Below, piece after piece: positions 19,267 through 27,607 of a stretch of 64,000 nt of DNA (its first letter is position 1; each line of letters starts with the position of its first letter). Below the pieces are notes generated by a model. It made no database searches. It was not told the DNA's origin and saw only the letters and a list, made by a program, of their open reading frames with translations. The DNA is taken from positions 1,867,001 to 1,931,000 of the forward strand of contig NZ_CP040813.1 in assembly GCF_009498295.1 (NCBI RefSeq), read 5' to 3'. This stretch comes from Oceanihabitans sp. IOP_32. GTDB lineage: Bacteria; Bacteroidota; Bacteroidia; Flavobacteriales; Flavobacteriaceae. A program made the translations under genes and the position numbers.

Positions 19267-19356
19267 TATGAGTTTAGAAGTGTGACTTCATCAAAAAAAT
19301 TAAATTATTTTTTTGGTTCTTCCACGCGTATAAAGGGAACTAAATTTCGATATGCC

Positions 19357-19386
19357 AGACTGTATGACTTAAGACTATATGACTTA
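19357..19386 (+). repeat. Two tandem 15-mers in the hflX-PBP spacer
   Basis: AGACTGTATGACTTA (19357-19371) is followed directly by AGACTATATGACTTA (19372-19386) and then by a decaying GGACAATAAGACTATAATA. The 298-bp spacer 19267-19564 also has an AT-rich inverted repeat just after hflX (about 19293-19316) that could act as a terminator. I see no gene in it. Confidence 0.6.
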
Positions 19387-19564
19387 GGACAATAAGACTA
19401 TAATATTAGTGGTAATAGTTTTTTATTTAGGATTAATGGATGTATCGCATTTTCATCAATCGAGAGTTTTAGATCCTTCCGTACTATGTGAAATTCAATA
19501 AATAAAAATTTCTACCCACAGAAATATTGTATAATTTTTTTTTGATTTACTATAAATGATTTAA

Positions 19565-21835
19565 ATGCCAGAGATTCAAATGAAACGCATATCGTTAATA
19601 CTTAAAAACAAATGGATTAAGTGGTCCTTAAGGGCTGGCGCAGCCGTAGTTCTGTTTTTTGGTGTTATTTATATCAGTGTGTTTTTAGGGTTTTTTGGAA
19701 AACTGCCTACGGCTAAAGATTTAAGCTCTATTACACAAGCTGAAGCCACACAGGTACTTGATGAAAATGGAAAATTAATTGGAAAATATTATGTTTACGA
19801 TAGGCAGCCTTTAAAATTTGAAGACTTTCCGAAGCATCTAATCGACGCCTTAATTGCCACCGAAGATATCCGGTTTTACAGTCACGATGGCGTTGATAAC
19901 GTAAGCTTATTACGCGTATTTGTTAAAAATAGTATGCTTCGAGATAAGTCGGCCGGAGGGGGGAGCACCATTACCTTGCAATTAGCTAAAAATCTCTATG
20001 GTCGTAAAAATTATCTGATGTTCAGTATGTTAATTAATAAATTTAAAGAATCTATTATTGCCAAACGGATTGAAAACATCTACTCTAAAAACGATATTCT
20101 TACGCTGTACTTAAATACGGTACCCTTTCCAGATAACACCTATGGCATTGAAAGCGCAGCACGTAAATTTTTTAATAAGTCTGCATCGCAATTATCGCTT
20201 ACAGAAGCTTCAACTTTAGTGGGCACGCTTAAGGCAACTACTTATTTTAATCCGCGGCTTCATTTAAAACGCAGTCAATCCAGACGAAATGTTGTTTTTC
20301 AGCAAATGTATAAATACGGTTATCTTTCAGAAGATTCTGTGGCCGTTTTAAAAAATCAAGATCTCGTTTTAAATTATAAGTCGTTTAATCACGATGTAGG
20401 TTTGGCACCTTATTTTCGGGCTCAGGTAAAAAAGGAATTGGCCGTAATTTTAGATTCTATAAAGAAGCCAGACGGCAGTGCTTACGATTTATACCGAGAT
20501 GGTTTAAAAGTTTACACGACATTAGATTCTAGCATGCAAGCGATTGCCGAACAAGCCATGAAAGAACATCTCAAGGCTTTACAACAAGTTCACGAAAAAT
20601 CGTTTGGTAAAAATGCGCCGTGGCTTACAAACAAGCGCATAATAGAGTCCGCCATTAAAAATCTGCCACAATATAAGGCGTATCAAGAAGCGGGATTAAC
20701 CCAAGCACAAATATTAGATAGTCTTTCCGTTAAACGGAAAACAGAATTGTTTAACTGGTCGGGCGATACCATCATGAATATCTCGGCTATAGACAGTTTA
20801 AAACACCACTTAAAGTTTTTAAATACGGGCATGCTAGCTATCGAGCCCCAAACAGGCGCCATAAAAAGCTATGTAGGAGGTATTGATTACAGGTATTTTA
20901 AATACGACCATATTTCGCAAAGTGAGCGTCAAGTGGGCTCTACTTTTAAGCCTTTTGTTTATACAGCAGCTATTGAAAACGGCATGAAACCATGCACTTA
21001 TTTCCCGTTAAAGGAAGTGACTTACACCAATTTCGATAATTGGACACCCACGAACTCTGGAGCAAACGAGGAAGACCCTCACCTCAATTATAATTTAGAA
21101 ATGGCTTTAAGCAACTCGATAAACACCATAGCCGTAAAGGTTCTAAATGAAGTGGGCATTGAAAATGTGATACAACAAGTAGAAAAGTTGGGTATTGCAA
21201 AAACGCTTCCTAGAGAGCCTTCGTTGGCTTTAGGCGTGGCAGAGATTAACTTAAAACAACTTACAGGTGCTTTTGCAAGTTATGTAAACCATAGTAAAGG
21301 TGTAAAACCCTACGCTATAACCAAAATTGAAGACAAAAATGGCAATACAATTGCAAGTTTCGAGCCTCAAATTATGGAAGCTCCAGCTTATAGTGATTAT
21401 ACAAGACAAGTGTTGTTGCAAATTATGAAATCTACGGTTAATAATGGGACAGCTGCCAGATTGCGAACTACCTATAATCTAAAAAATGACATGGCTGGCA
21501 AAACTGGAACAACGCAAAACAATAAAGATGGTTGGTTTGTGGGTATTACCCCCAATTTAGTAACGGTGAGTTGGGTAGGGAATGACAACCATAGTATTGG
21601 GTTTAAATCTACAAGCATAGGTCAAGGTGCAAATTCTGCTTTGCCCATTTTTGCTAAGTTTTATCAGAAATTGAATACCGATGTTGCTTTCAACCACATT
21701 ACTAAAGCCAAATTTGAAACCCCGTCAGCTTCAGTTTTAGAGGATTTAGACTGTAATCCAGAAAAACGGGATAATTTTTTTAAACGCCTTTTCGGAAGAA
21801 AAAATAAGAAGAAAAAATTTAAAACGGATGATTGA
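19565..21835 (+). CDS. Class A penicillin-binding protein (glycosyltransferase/transpeptidase)
   Basis: A 756-residue bifunctional peptidoglycan synthase, inner-membrane anchored by one helix at about residues 22-42. The GT51 domain holds ATEDIRFYSHDGVD (catalytic Glu about 100) and GGGSTITLQLAKNLYGRK. The transpeptidase domain holds the active-site SxxK as STFK (about 459), SNS (about 518) and the KTGT box (about 646). It has a Lys/Arg-rich C-terminal tail. ATG 19580 (MKRISLILKNKW) is an alternative start five codons in. No partner gene is adjacent. A strong bidirectional terminator separates it from the convergent DUF3078 gene. I am sure of the family; the exact subclass (PBP1a-like) is an inference. 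Confidence 0.93.
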   Translation: MPEIQMKRISLILKNKWIKWSLRAGAAVVLFFGVIYISVFLGFFGKLPTAKDLSSITQAEATQVLDENGKLIGKYYVYDRQPLKFEDFPKHLIDALIATEDIRFYSHDGVDNVSLLRVFVKNSMLRDKSAGGGSTITLQLAKNLYGRKNYLMFSMLINKFKESIIAKRIENIYSKNDILTLYLNTVPFPDNTYGIESAARKFFNKSASQLSLTEASTLVGTLKATTYFNPRLHLKRSQSRRNVVFQQMYKYGYLSEDSVAVLKNQDLVLNYKSFNHDVGLAPYFRAQVKKELAVILDSIKKPDGSAYDLYRDGLKVYTTLDSSMQAIAEQAMKEHLKALQQVHEKSFGKNAPWLTNKRIIESAIKNLPQYKAYQEAGLTQAQILDSLSVKRKTELFNWSGDTIMNISAIDSLKHHLKFLNTGMLAIEPQTGAIKSYVGGIDYRYFKYDHISQSERQVGSTFKPFVYTAAIENGMKPCTYFPLKEVTYTNFDNWTPTNSGANEEDPHLNYNLEMALSNSINTIAVKVLNEVGIENVIQQVEKLGIAKTLPREPSLALGVAEINLKQLTGAFASYVNHSKGVKPYAITKIEDKNGNTIASFEPQIMEAPAYSDYTRQVLLQIMKSTVNNGTAARLRTTYNLKNDMAGKTGTTQNNKDGWFVGITPNLVTVSWVGNDNHSIGFKSTSIGQGANSALPIFAKFYQKLNTDVAFNHITKAKFETPSASVLEDLDCNPEKRDNFFKRLFGRKNKKKKFKTDD

Positions 21836-21971
21836 CGACGAAAGACCGTTGTGCTTTTAGAATGAAGAATGAAGAATCAAGACTTGATAACAATGGAATC
21901 GGAAATTCTTAAAAGCCTACAAAATATACGTTATGTAAATCTAAAAAAGACCTTTAATATGTACTACCGAT

Positions 21972-22015
21972 AAAATAAAATGCACTTCCGAAAAGAAGTG
22001 CATTTTATTTTTTTT
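21972..22015. terminator. Bidirectional terminator between the PBP and DUF3078 genes
   Basis: A 17-bp perfect inverted repeat (AAAATAAAATGCACTTC / GAAGTGCATTTTATTTT) with a 6-nt loop is bounded by A-runs and T-runs on either side, so it can terminate both convergent genes. The short stretch before it (21840-21890) holds imperfect AGAATGA repeats. Confidence 0.9.
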
Positions 22016-22032
22016 GAAGACCAAAAATGTTT

Positions 22033-22986
22033 TTAGAACTTATAGCTCAACCCTACAGTATAATAAGTTTGTAATTTATTATCTACATTGTCAAAAGTTG
22101 GCTCAGTCTCATTTAATTGTTCAGCAGGTGTTAAGTTTTGATAAGCGATAGAAGCATAATTTAAGGCTTCTTGTTTATTGCTTCTCAACCCGAAATCAAA
22201 CCCAATACCAATCATTTTCCACAAGGTGTAGCTAAAAGAATTGGTCCATGTAAAGTTCGATAAATCACTACTTTTATAACTTTGGAAGGTAGAGAAGTTC
22301 GTTTTAAAATTAATAGCCCCAATTTGTCTGGTGTAATCTGCAACAATCTTTGCACCTAAAGACGAGTCGAAAACAAGATCATTGTCGCTAAATACAAAGT
22401 TGTAGTTTAACGGGTGTACAACAACGATTAAATTTTCAATTGGCGTCCACGTAGCACCAATACCAACATCTAAATAGCCAGGATCGTTAAAATTGTCTAA
22501 AAGTGTTGTTCTGTACTCCACCAATCCAGAGGCTGCTAGGGTTTTAGTAATATTTCTACCGTATAAAGACGAGATATTAAACACATCGGTAGTAGGTTTA
22601 AAGCTATCGTCGTCGGTATCAATATCTTTATTGTCTAATTTTACCCAGTTTAAATTGGTGGTTAGCGCATTTCTCCAGAAAAACTTGTCTTCAATTAAAT
22701 TGGCATAAGCATTAATGGTTATACCTATATTTCCAGATACATTATTTGGCGAGCCTTGTGAGTACCAATTATTAAAATGAGATAAGCTTCCGCCAATAGT
22801 ACCAAAAGCTCCTTTTCTCCATCCCGGTAGGGCATCAATTTGTGCTTGTAACGCATTGGCTTCAGCTTGTGCAGCATCGGCTATAGCCTGCTTTTCCGCT
22901 TTTTGTGCTTGTAATTCTTCCTTAGTCTGTGCATTTATCGAAATCATACCGATAAATAACGTGAATAATAATATAGTTTTTTTCAT
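22033..22986 (-). CDS. DUF3078 domain-containing outer-membrane beta-barrel protein
   Basis: A 317-residue exported protein with a signal peptide (MKKTILLFTLFIGMISINA, cleavage before QTK). ATG 22986 is preferred to TTG 22998. A short Ala/Gln-rich coiled segment follows (residues about 22-52, EELQAQKAEKQAIADAAQAEANAL). The rest is a DUF3078 barrel with alternating aromatic strands, ending in the typical outer-membrane C terminus VGLSYKF. Such proteins are specific to Bacteroidota and of unknown function. I recall that DUF3078 and DUF2480 genes often sit just downstream of suf genes, and both are found here. Confidence 0.88.
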   Translation of the reverse strand: MKKTILLFTLFIGMISINAQTKEELQAQKAEKQAIADAAQAEANALQAQIDALPGWRKGAFGTIGGSLSHFNNWYSQGSPNNVSGNIGITINAYANLIEDKFFWRNALTTNLNWVKLDNKDIDTDDDSFKPTTDVFNISSLYGRNITKTLAASGLVEYRTTLLDNFNDPGYLDVGIGATWTPIENLIVVVHPLNYNFVFSDNDLVFDSSLGAKIVADYTRQIGAINFKTNFSTFQSYKSSDLSNFTWTNSFSYTLWKMIGIGFDFGLRSNKQEALNYASIAYQNLTPAEQLNETEPTFDNVDNKLQTYYTVGLSYKF

Positions 22987-23099
22987 TTTTTTGAACAATT
23001 TTAAGTTTCACAAAACGGTCTCAAATATTGTGGGGCATCTAAAGATACTAAAATCCTTAGGTTTATTTTAGTGTTCAATTAGTAAATGTTAAGCAGATA

Positions 23100-23606
23100 C
23101 TACTTGTTTTTGTAGAGCGGCACCGAAGAACAGGCCTCGCCATACATAATGGACTTGGCAACCGGTTTTAGTTTAGTGGCCAGCATAATATAAGCATTTT
23201 GTGGTATGGGCTTATTGGTACAACCCTTAATAATTAGAGATTGATCTTTAAACTCAAGCACATCAAGGGTGTTAATAATATCTTGAAATATAGAGGTTTC
23301 TAAAAGTTCAAGATCACCAATCATTATTTTTTTTGCAAATGGCTCTAGTTGAAGGCTTAATAAAGTATAGGCCCAACCTGGAATTATAGCGTCTGTACTG
23401 CACATTAACGCAACATAGGTGTTTTTATATTGCGACCAGTCGTGCGCTAAAATTTGGTTTCTAAACTCTTTTTCTCGTAGCACAAGACCTTCGTGTAACC
23501 AATCTTTTAGGTCAAACAAGAGGCGTTTACCCTCAGGATAATAATCTTCAAGGTTTATGGTGACTAATTTGCTGTTCGCTACGCGATTTATAATTTTGTT
23601 CGACAT
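23100..23606 (-). CDS. DUF2480 family protein
   Basis: A 168-residue soluble protein that fits the Bacteroidota family DUF2480: a conserved IINRVANSKLVTINLEDYYP start, DWSQYKNTYVALMCSTDAIIPGWAYTLL in the middle, and GCTNKPIPQNAYIMLATKLKPVAKSIMYGEACSSVPLYK at the end, with Cys residues in both the middle and the end. No function is established for the family. As I recall, in related genomes it follows the suf operon directly; here 4 kb of plus-strand accessory genes separate it from the DUF59 gene at 27608. The family assignment is confident. Confidence 0.88.
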   Translation of the reverse strand: MSNKIINRVANSKLVTINLEDYYPEGKRLLFDLKDWLHEGLVLREKEFRNQILAHDWSQYKNTYVALMCSTDAIIPGWAYTLLSLQLEPFAKKIMIGDLELLETSIFQDIINTLDVLEFKDQSLIIKGCTNKPIPQNAYIMLATKLKPVAKSIMYGEACSSVPLYKNK

Positions 23607-23904
23607 ATATTTATTTTTAACAAAGTTATTTAAAAAATATGATATTTATACACTAGAGATATTTAGCACAATGCTTTTAGCTTTCGTTATTTATCAATAT
23701 AAAATTGATCTCCTTATTGTTTTTTTAGTTAAATATATTTTGTCCGTAATTCTCTTATTAATTTGATATAAATAAAATACATTCTACTGAGCAGCGTATC
23801 CAAAATTTTAATGACGCTTAATGTTATGGTATTGTTCATTCAGTTTTTGTTGTAATCTTAAGATTTTGTATATTTCACGGATAAAGAAACGACTTAAATT
23901 TTTA
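23607..23904. other. AT-rich gene-free stretch at the left edge of the accessory island
   Basis: About 298 bp between the DUF2480 start and the chimeric small gene. It is strongly AT-rich. A frame open from 23821 can be read through to the next gene, but its N-terminal residues match nothing in the paralogous copy, so I do not call it coding. No promoter with both boxes is evident. Confidence 0.5.
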
Positions 23905-24225
23905 ATGAAACTAAACAAACTTAAAGAAAATATAATTTTAATTAATACAATCAAACATCACTCAAACTTCTATTTCATTAGTACACGAAGTAAATTATTT
24001 TTTCAAAGTAAAAAAGAGTTTAGATATTATTTTAATGAAAATACAGCCGAAGCGAAACTGGCCTTTCAAAATATATTTAAAAATCCAAAAAGGGCGAAAG
24101 AGTTATGGGAATTAAATCCAGATTTGTTTAAGTCTTTAGACAAAAACATAATAGAGGATTTTGAAAGTCTTGTTGAGCTAGCTGAAACAGGAAAATTAAT
24201 TAACTATATAAATTGGGTGTATTAA
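23905..24225 (+). pseudogene. Chimeric remnant: propeller fragment fused to the tail of the small secreted gene
   Basis: 106 codons from ATG 23905. Residues about 5-33 (ENIILINTIKHHSNFYFISTRS...) match an internal piece of the beta-propeller protein encoded at 25813-26811 (about its residues 48-75). Residues about 34-106 (KKEFRYYFNENTAEAKLAFQNIFKN... NYINWV) match the C-terminal half of the secreted small protein encoded at 25374-25811. The join falls in an A-rich stretch shared by both genes (near 24005-24015), which suggests deletion between tandem repeat units. No signal peptide remains. It may be expressed, since the frame is intact, but it is best read as scar tissue of a former array unit. 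Confidence 0.75.
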
Positions 24226-24226
24226 T

Positions 24227-25222
24227 ATGGAGCTGGAAAAGGTTAAAATGATTAATGAAATATATTCTGTTATAAAAGCACAGGGCAAGCTGTTAGTTTC
24301 TAGCACTAATAAAACTATAAGCTATTATAATAGCAATTTAGAATTGGAGCAGCAATTAGAATGCGAAATACAAATTTTGGATACATTTAAATTTGACTCT
24401 TCAATTTATTATATAAGCACTAGAAACGATTTATTTACGCAAGCAGAGAGATACATTACTCCATTTTTAAAAGAACGCATTCGCTTAAATGTACCTCAAA
24501 TTATAGAGAATATCGTTTTGTACAAAGGAAAAATATTTAATCAAAAATACTCAGTATATTCCTTATCAAAAAAACAAATTCTATGGGAACTTGATGAACC
24601 TTTAGATATTATTGGTGATTACTGTTTTAGTAGAAAAAAATCGAATTTCAAAGCCCGCAACATAGAAACTGGAGAAGTTCTATGGAGTAAAACAATAACC
24701 GATGACTTTCCTGAAAGCACAGGCTATAAATTTTTAACGGTTTATAATAAAGTACTAGTTATGGCAATAAAAAATACTACGCTGGCTGGATACGATGTTG
24801 ATACGGGTGAATTATTATGGTCTGTTAAGAAAACTAATAACAGAAATTTGTTAGTTGACATTGATGGTAAGTTAAAAGGAGTAACCTCTACAGGATATTT
24901 TGAAACAGATATTGCAACAGGCAATCATCGTAGATTAGAATTTGCGCCTATTGAGGCAATTAACAAGCCGAATTGGTTTGATTCGCAACGTGACAATTTT
25001 GTGATTGTGGACAACCATATTATTACCACTGATTTCTTCAGCAACCGCATTGGTGCTTTTAATATGGAAACCCAACAGTATGATTGGTTCTATACTGAAG
25101 AAAATGCAACAGGTTTTCCTGCATCTAGACCCATAAAGTATTTTGAACCTTATTTATGCCTTATTGATAATAAAGATACTTTACATATTTATGAAGTTAA
25201 AAAAGATAAACAAGTAGTGTAA
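24227..25222 (+). CDS. PQQ-like beta-propeller protein, array unit 1
   Basis: A 331-residue cytoplasmic protein without a signal peptide. It contains recurring beta-propeller blade motifs such as NIETGEVLWSKTI and DVDTGELLWSVKK, in the style of PQQ-binding-like repeats (D-x-x-T-G-E-x-L-W). Its C-terminal two thirds (about 130-331) are nearly identical to the paralogue at 25813-26811, while the first 130 residues are clearly divergent. It starts one base after the chimeric gene stop. Proteins of this type occur next to secreted toxin genes in Bacteroidota, so an immunity role is possible but only inferred. It binds no obvious cofactor. Confidence 0.8.
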   Translation: MELEKVKMINEIYSVIKAQGKLLVSSTNKTISYYNSNLELEQQLECEIQILDTFKFDSSIYYISTRNDLFTQAERYITPFLKERIRLNVPQIIENIVLYKGKIFNQKYSVYSLSKKQILWELDEPLDIIGDYCFSRKKSNFKARNIETGEVLWSKTITDDFPESTGYKFLTVYNKVLVMAIKNTTLAGYDVDTGELLWSVKKTNNRNLLVDIDGKLKGVTSTGYFETDIATGNHRRLEFAPIEAINKPNWFDSQRDNFVIVDNHIITTDFFSNRIGAFNMETQQYDWFYTEENATGFPASRPIKYFEPYLCLIDNKDTLHIYEVKKDKQVV

Positions 25223-25270
25223 TGATAAAAAGTAAATTTATAGCATATACCGTTTTTTATCCCTGCTAGT
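25223..25270 (+). pseudogene. Truncated start of the array's membrane-protein gene
   Basis: The reading frame MIKSKFIAYTVFYPC then stops. It sits directly after the propeller gene stop, in the same place as the membrane protein gene of unit 2, and its first residues resemble that protein's start (MKLGKFIVNFIFYLIA). It is therefore the 15-codon stump of a lost third gene. The following 103 bp to 25373 carry no recognisable gene. Confidence 0.6.
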
Positions 25271-25373
25271 GCGAGCGCTAGGTTCTTACCGTACAGGAGT
25301 AAGTAAGAGAGCATAAGCCAATTGAAATGGAAGAAAAATTAAGAAAAGAAAAAACAAATCATAACTAAAAATT

Positions 25374-25811
25374 ATGAATAAAAGACACCTATTAATCATT
25401 GTAAGCCTGTGGGGTTTTGCACTAAGTGCAGCCACAAGTACGCCTGTTTTTAGTTTAGAAACAGCATATAAACTAGATTTATTATTTAGAAATTCTTCGG
25501 ATAACCTTCAGCGAGCTATAGAACTTAAAAACTGGAAAAAAGTAACAAGCATTGCTGCAGATGAAAAAAGTCAGTTTTATCAATACATAAAAAGTAAAAA
25601 AGAGTTTAGATATAATTTTAATGAAAATACAGCCGAAGCGAAACTGGCCTTTCAAAATATATTTAAAAACTCAGAAAAAGCAAAAGAGTTATGGAATTTA
25701 AATCCTGAATTATTTAAGTCTTTGGATTCAGAAATTATAAAAAGCTCTGAAAATTTAGTCCAGCTTGCAGAAAAAGGAACATTAGTTAACTATATAAACT
25801 GGGTACGTTAG
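25374..25811 (+). CDS. Small secreted protein, array unit 2
   Basis: A 145-residue protein with an N-terminal signal-like segment (MNKRHLLIIVSLWGFALSAATS). The mature part is helical and charged, with NENTAEAKLAFQNIFKNSEKAKELWNLNPELFKSL and a terminal LVNYINWVR. The same C-terminal half occurs in the chimeric remnant at 23905-24225. The sequence has the look of the helical pre-toxin stretches found before toxin domains in Bacteroidota polymorphic toxins, but I cannot name a family and no catalytic motif is visible. The propeller gene starts 1 bp after its stop, so the two are coupled. The function is unknown. Confidence 0.7.
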   Translation: MNKRHLLIIVSLWGFALSAATSTPVFSLETAYKLDLLFRNSSDNLQRAIELKNWKKVTSIAADEKSQFYQYIKSKKEFRYNFNENTAEAKLAFQNIFKNSEKAKELWNLNPELFKSLDSEIIKSSENLVQLAEKGTLVNYINWVR

Positions 25812-25812
25812 T

Positions 25813-26811
25813 ATGGAGTTGCTAAAACTTAAGGAAATTAAAAATGTTTATTCGATTGTTCAATTGGACACCTCTTTACTGGTCTCTGATAAGAAAGGTA
25901 TTTTAAACTATCATCAATTTGATAATCTAACATTAAAATTCAAAATCGAAGAAAACATAAGTGTAATTGATACAATCAAACATCACTCAAACTATTATTT
26001 CATTAGCACACGAAGTAAGTTATTTGTTCAAATTAAAAATGAGATAGTTCCTTTTTTAAATGAATTTTTGTGTGTCGATAGTTTAAAAGTAAAGAATTAT
26101 ATAGTCTTATATCAAGGCGATATAGAGTATCAAAAGAATAGCATTTATTCTTTAACAAAAAAGCAAATATTGTGGAGCTTAGAGAATATTTCACTATGTG
26201 TTATTGGTGATTACTGTTTCAGTAGAAAAAAATCAAATTTCAAAGCCCGCAACATAGAAACAGGAGAAGTTCTATGGGATAAAACAATAACCGATGACTT
26301 TCCTGAAAGCACAGGCTATAACTTTTTAACGGTTTATAATAAGGTATTAGTTATGGCAATAAAAGATACTACGCTAGCTGGATACGATGTAGATACGGGT
26401 GAGCTATTATGGTCTGTTAAAAAAACCAATAATCAAAATCTGTTAATGGACAATGATGGTAAGTTAAGAGGCATTTCTATTACAAGTTATTTTGAAACAG
26501 ATATACAAACAGGTGTTTATCGTAGAGTAGAATTTGCCCCGTATGAAGCTTTTAACGAACCAGGTTTTTTCTCATCTGAACGCGACAATTTTGTAATCAT
26601 AGACAACCATATTATCACTACCGATTTTTATAGCAACCGCATAGGCGCTTTTAATATGGAAACCCAACAGTATGATTGGTTCTATACCGAAGAAAATGCA
26701 ACAGGTTTTCCTGCATCTAGACCCATAAAATATTTTGAACCTTATTTATGCCTTATTGATAATAAAGATACTTTACATATTTATGAAGTTAGAAAACAAG
26801 AACACGTGTGA
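25813..26811 (+). CDS. PQQ-like beta-propeller protein, array unit 2
   Basis: A 332-residue paralogue of the protein at 24227-25222. Residues about 130-332 are almost the same as in that copy (GDYCFSRKKSNFKARNIETG..., DNHIITTDF.SNRIGAFNMETQQY, ATGFPASRPIKYFEP), but the N-terminal 130 residues differ strongly. This mosaic pattern suggests gene conversion of the 3' part or selection for variation of the 5' part. It has no signal peptide. The stop TGA shares one base with the ATG of the next gene (TGATG), which indicates translational coupling. Immunity or scaffold function is conjecture. Confidence 0.8.
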   Translation: MELLKLKEIKNVYSIVQLDTSLLVSDKKGILNYHQFDNLTLKFKIEENISVIDTIKHHSNYYFISTRSKLFVQIKNEIVPFLNEFLCVDSLKVKNYIVLYQGDIEYQKNSIYSLTKKQILWSLENISLCVIGDYCFSRKKSNFKARNIETGEVLWDKTITDDFPESTGYNFLTVYNKVLVMAIKDTTLAGYDVDTGELLWSVKKTNNQNLLMDNDGKLRGISITSYFETDIQTGVYRRVEFAPYEAFNEPGFFSSERDNFVIIDNHIITTDFYSNRIGAFNMETQQYDWFYTEENATGFPASRPIKYFEPYLCLIDNKDTLHIYEVRKQEHV

Positions 26812-27454
26812 TGAAATTAGGTAAATTTATAGTAAATTTTATTTTTTATTTAATTGCGCTTCCGCTTATGGCTATAATGCTCGGGCCTCAAATGGTTTCA
26901 AAAGGAAAGCAAATAAAAACAAACCCTTTACCTATACTCAGGTTGATGCCATGTATATTAAGCCATTTCCACCAAATACAAGGGTTGTACAACTTGTAAA
27001 TGTCGGTTTTATTTCGAATCAAGATACTATTGCATTGCAGTTTAGGCTTTATGAAAACAACCATGAGCGGTTGTTACAATTTCTCTATGAAAACGGTTTG
27101 CTTAAAAACAAAGAAGATTTTCGCAGTAAAATTCATAAGCATTACAATAAAGAAGATTTAGCTTTTATTAATGCATTAGATGTACTTTATGTGCAATATA
27201 ACAATAAAGACCCTCAACCCGATTATCTGGCCTTAAATGGAGAGAACATTAAAGGGAGCATCCCCTATTTTAGAAAGTACGCTACTATAGTGTTTGGGTA
27301 TATTATGATTATTGTTAGTGTTTTAATGACTATTTTGTTGTTTTGGGGCTCGTATTATCAATTAAAAGAATACAAACAAACAGGCAAAGCACCAACATCA
27401 ACAAATAAATGGGACGGATTAAAGGAGGCTTTTAGATGGTTTAAAAAAGAGTGA
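26811..27454 (+). pseudogene. Membrane protein gene with a single-base frameshift, array unit 2
   Basis: The frame starts MKLGKFIVNFIFYLIALPLMAIML (first membrane helix) and runs into PILRLMPCIL and a stop at 26999. A second frame gives NKPFTYTQVDAMYIKPFPPNTRVVQLV... and ends at 27454. Adding one A to the five-A run at 26915-26919 joins them into a natural 214-residue protein with an N-terminal helix and a second helix at about 155-180 (ATIVFGYIMIIVSVLMTILLFWG), followed by a basic cytoplasmic tail. It could be a real mutation, a slippery site or a sequencing error. It overlaps the propeller gene stop by one base. Confidence 0.75.
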
Positions 27455-27536
27455 GAAACCTCTGAGAGCCTGCGCGAATGTTTTGTCTTTGGCTCAGCCC
27501 ATGAGCAAAAAGCATTTGGCTGTCATGACTTTAAAA

Positions 27537-27578
27537 CATATAGAGCGATTTAATTATAAAATTATACCGCTCTATATG
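27537..27578 (+). terminator. Hairpin after the accessory array
   Basis: CATATAGAGCG (27537-27547) pairs with CGCTCTATATG (27568-27578) across a 20-nt loop and is followed by a T-rich GGTTTTATAAAA. It marks the right edge of the plus-strand island and faces the convergent DUF59 gene. Confidence 0.55.
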
Positions 27579-27607
27579 GTTTTATAAAAATATGGAAAGC
27601 CAGAAGT

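Noticed and set aside
23821-23904. N-terminal extension of the chimeric small gene from ATG 23821
   Set aside because: The extra residues match neither paralogous gene, and the similarity to the propeller begins only after ATG 23905.
26951-27454. Separate 167-residue gene starting MYIKPFPPN
   Set aside because: The frame is open further upstream (NKPFTYTQVDA), and a single A joins it to the start at 26811; it is more likely one broken gene.
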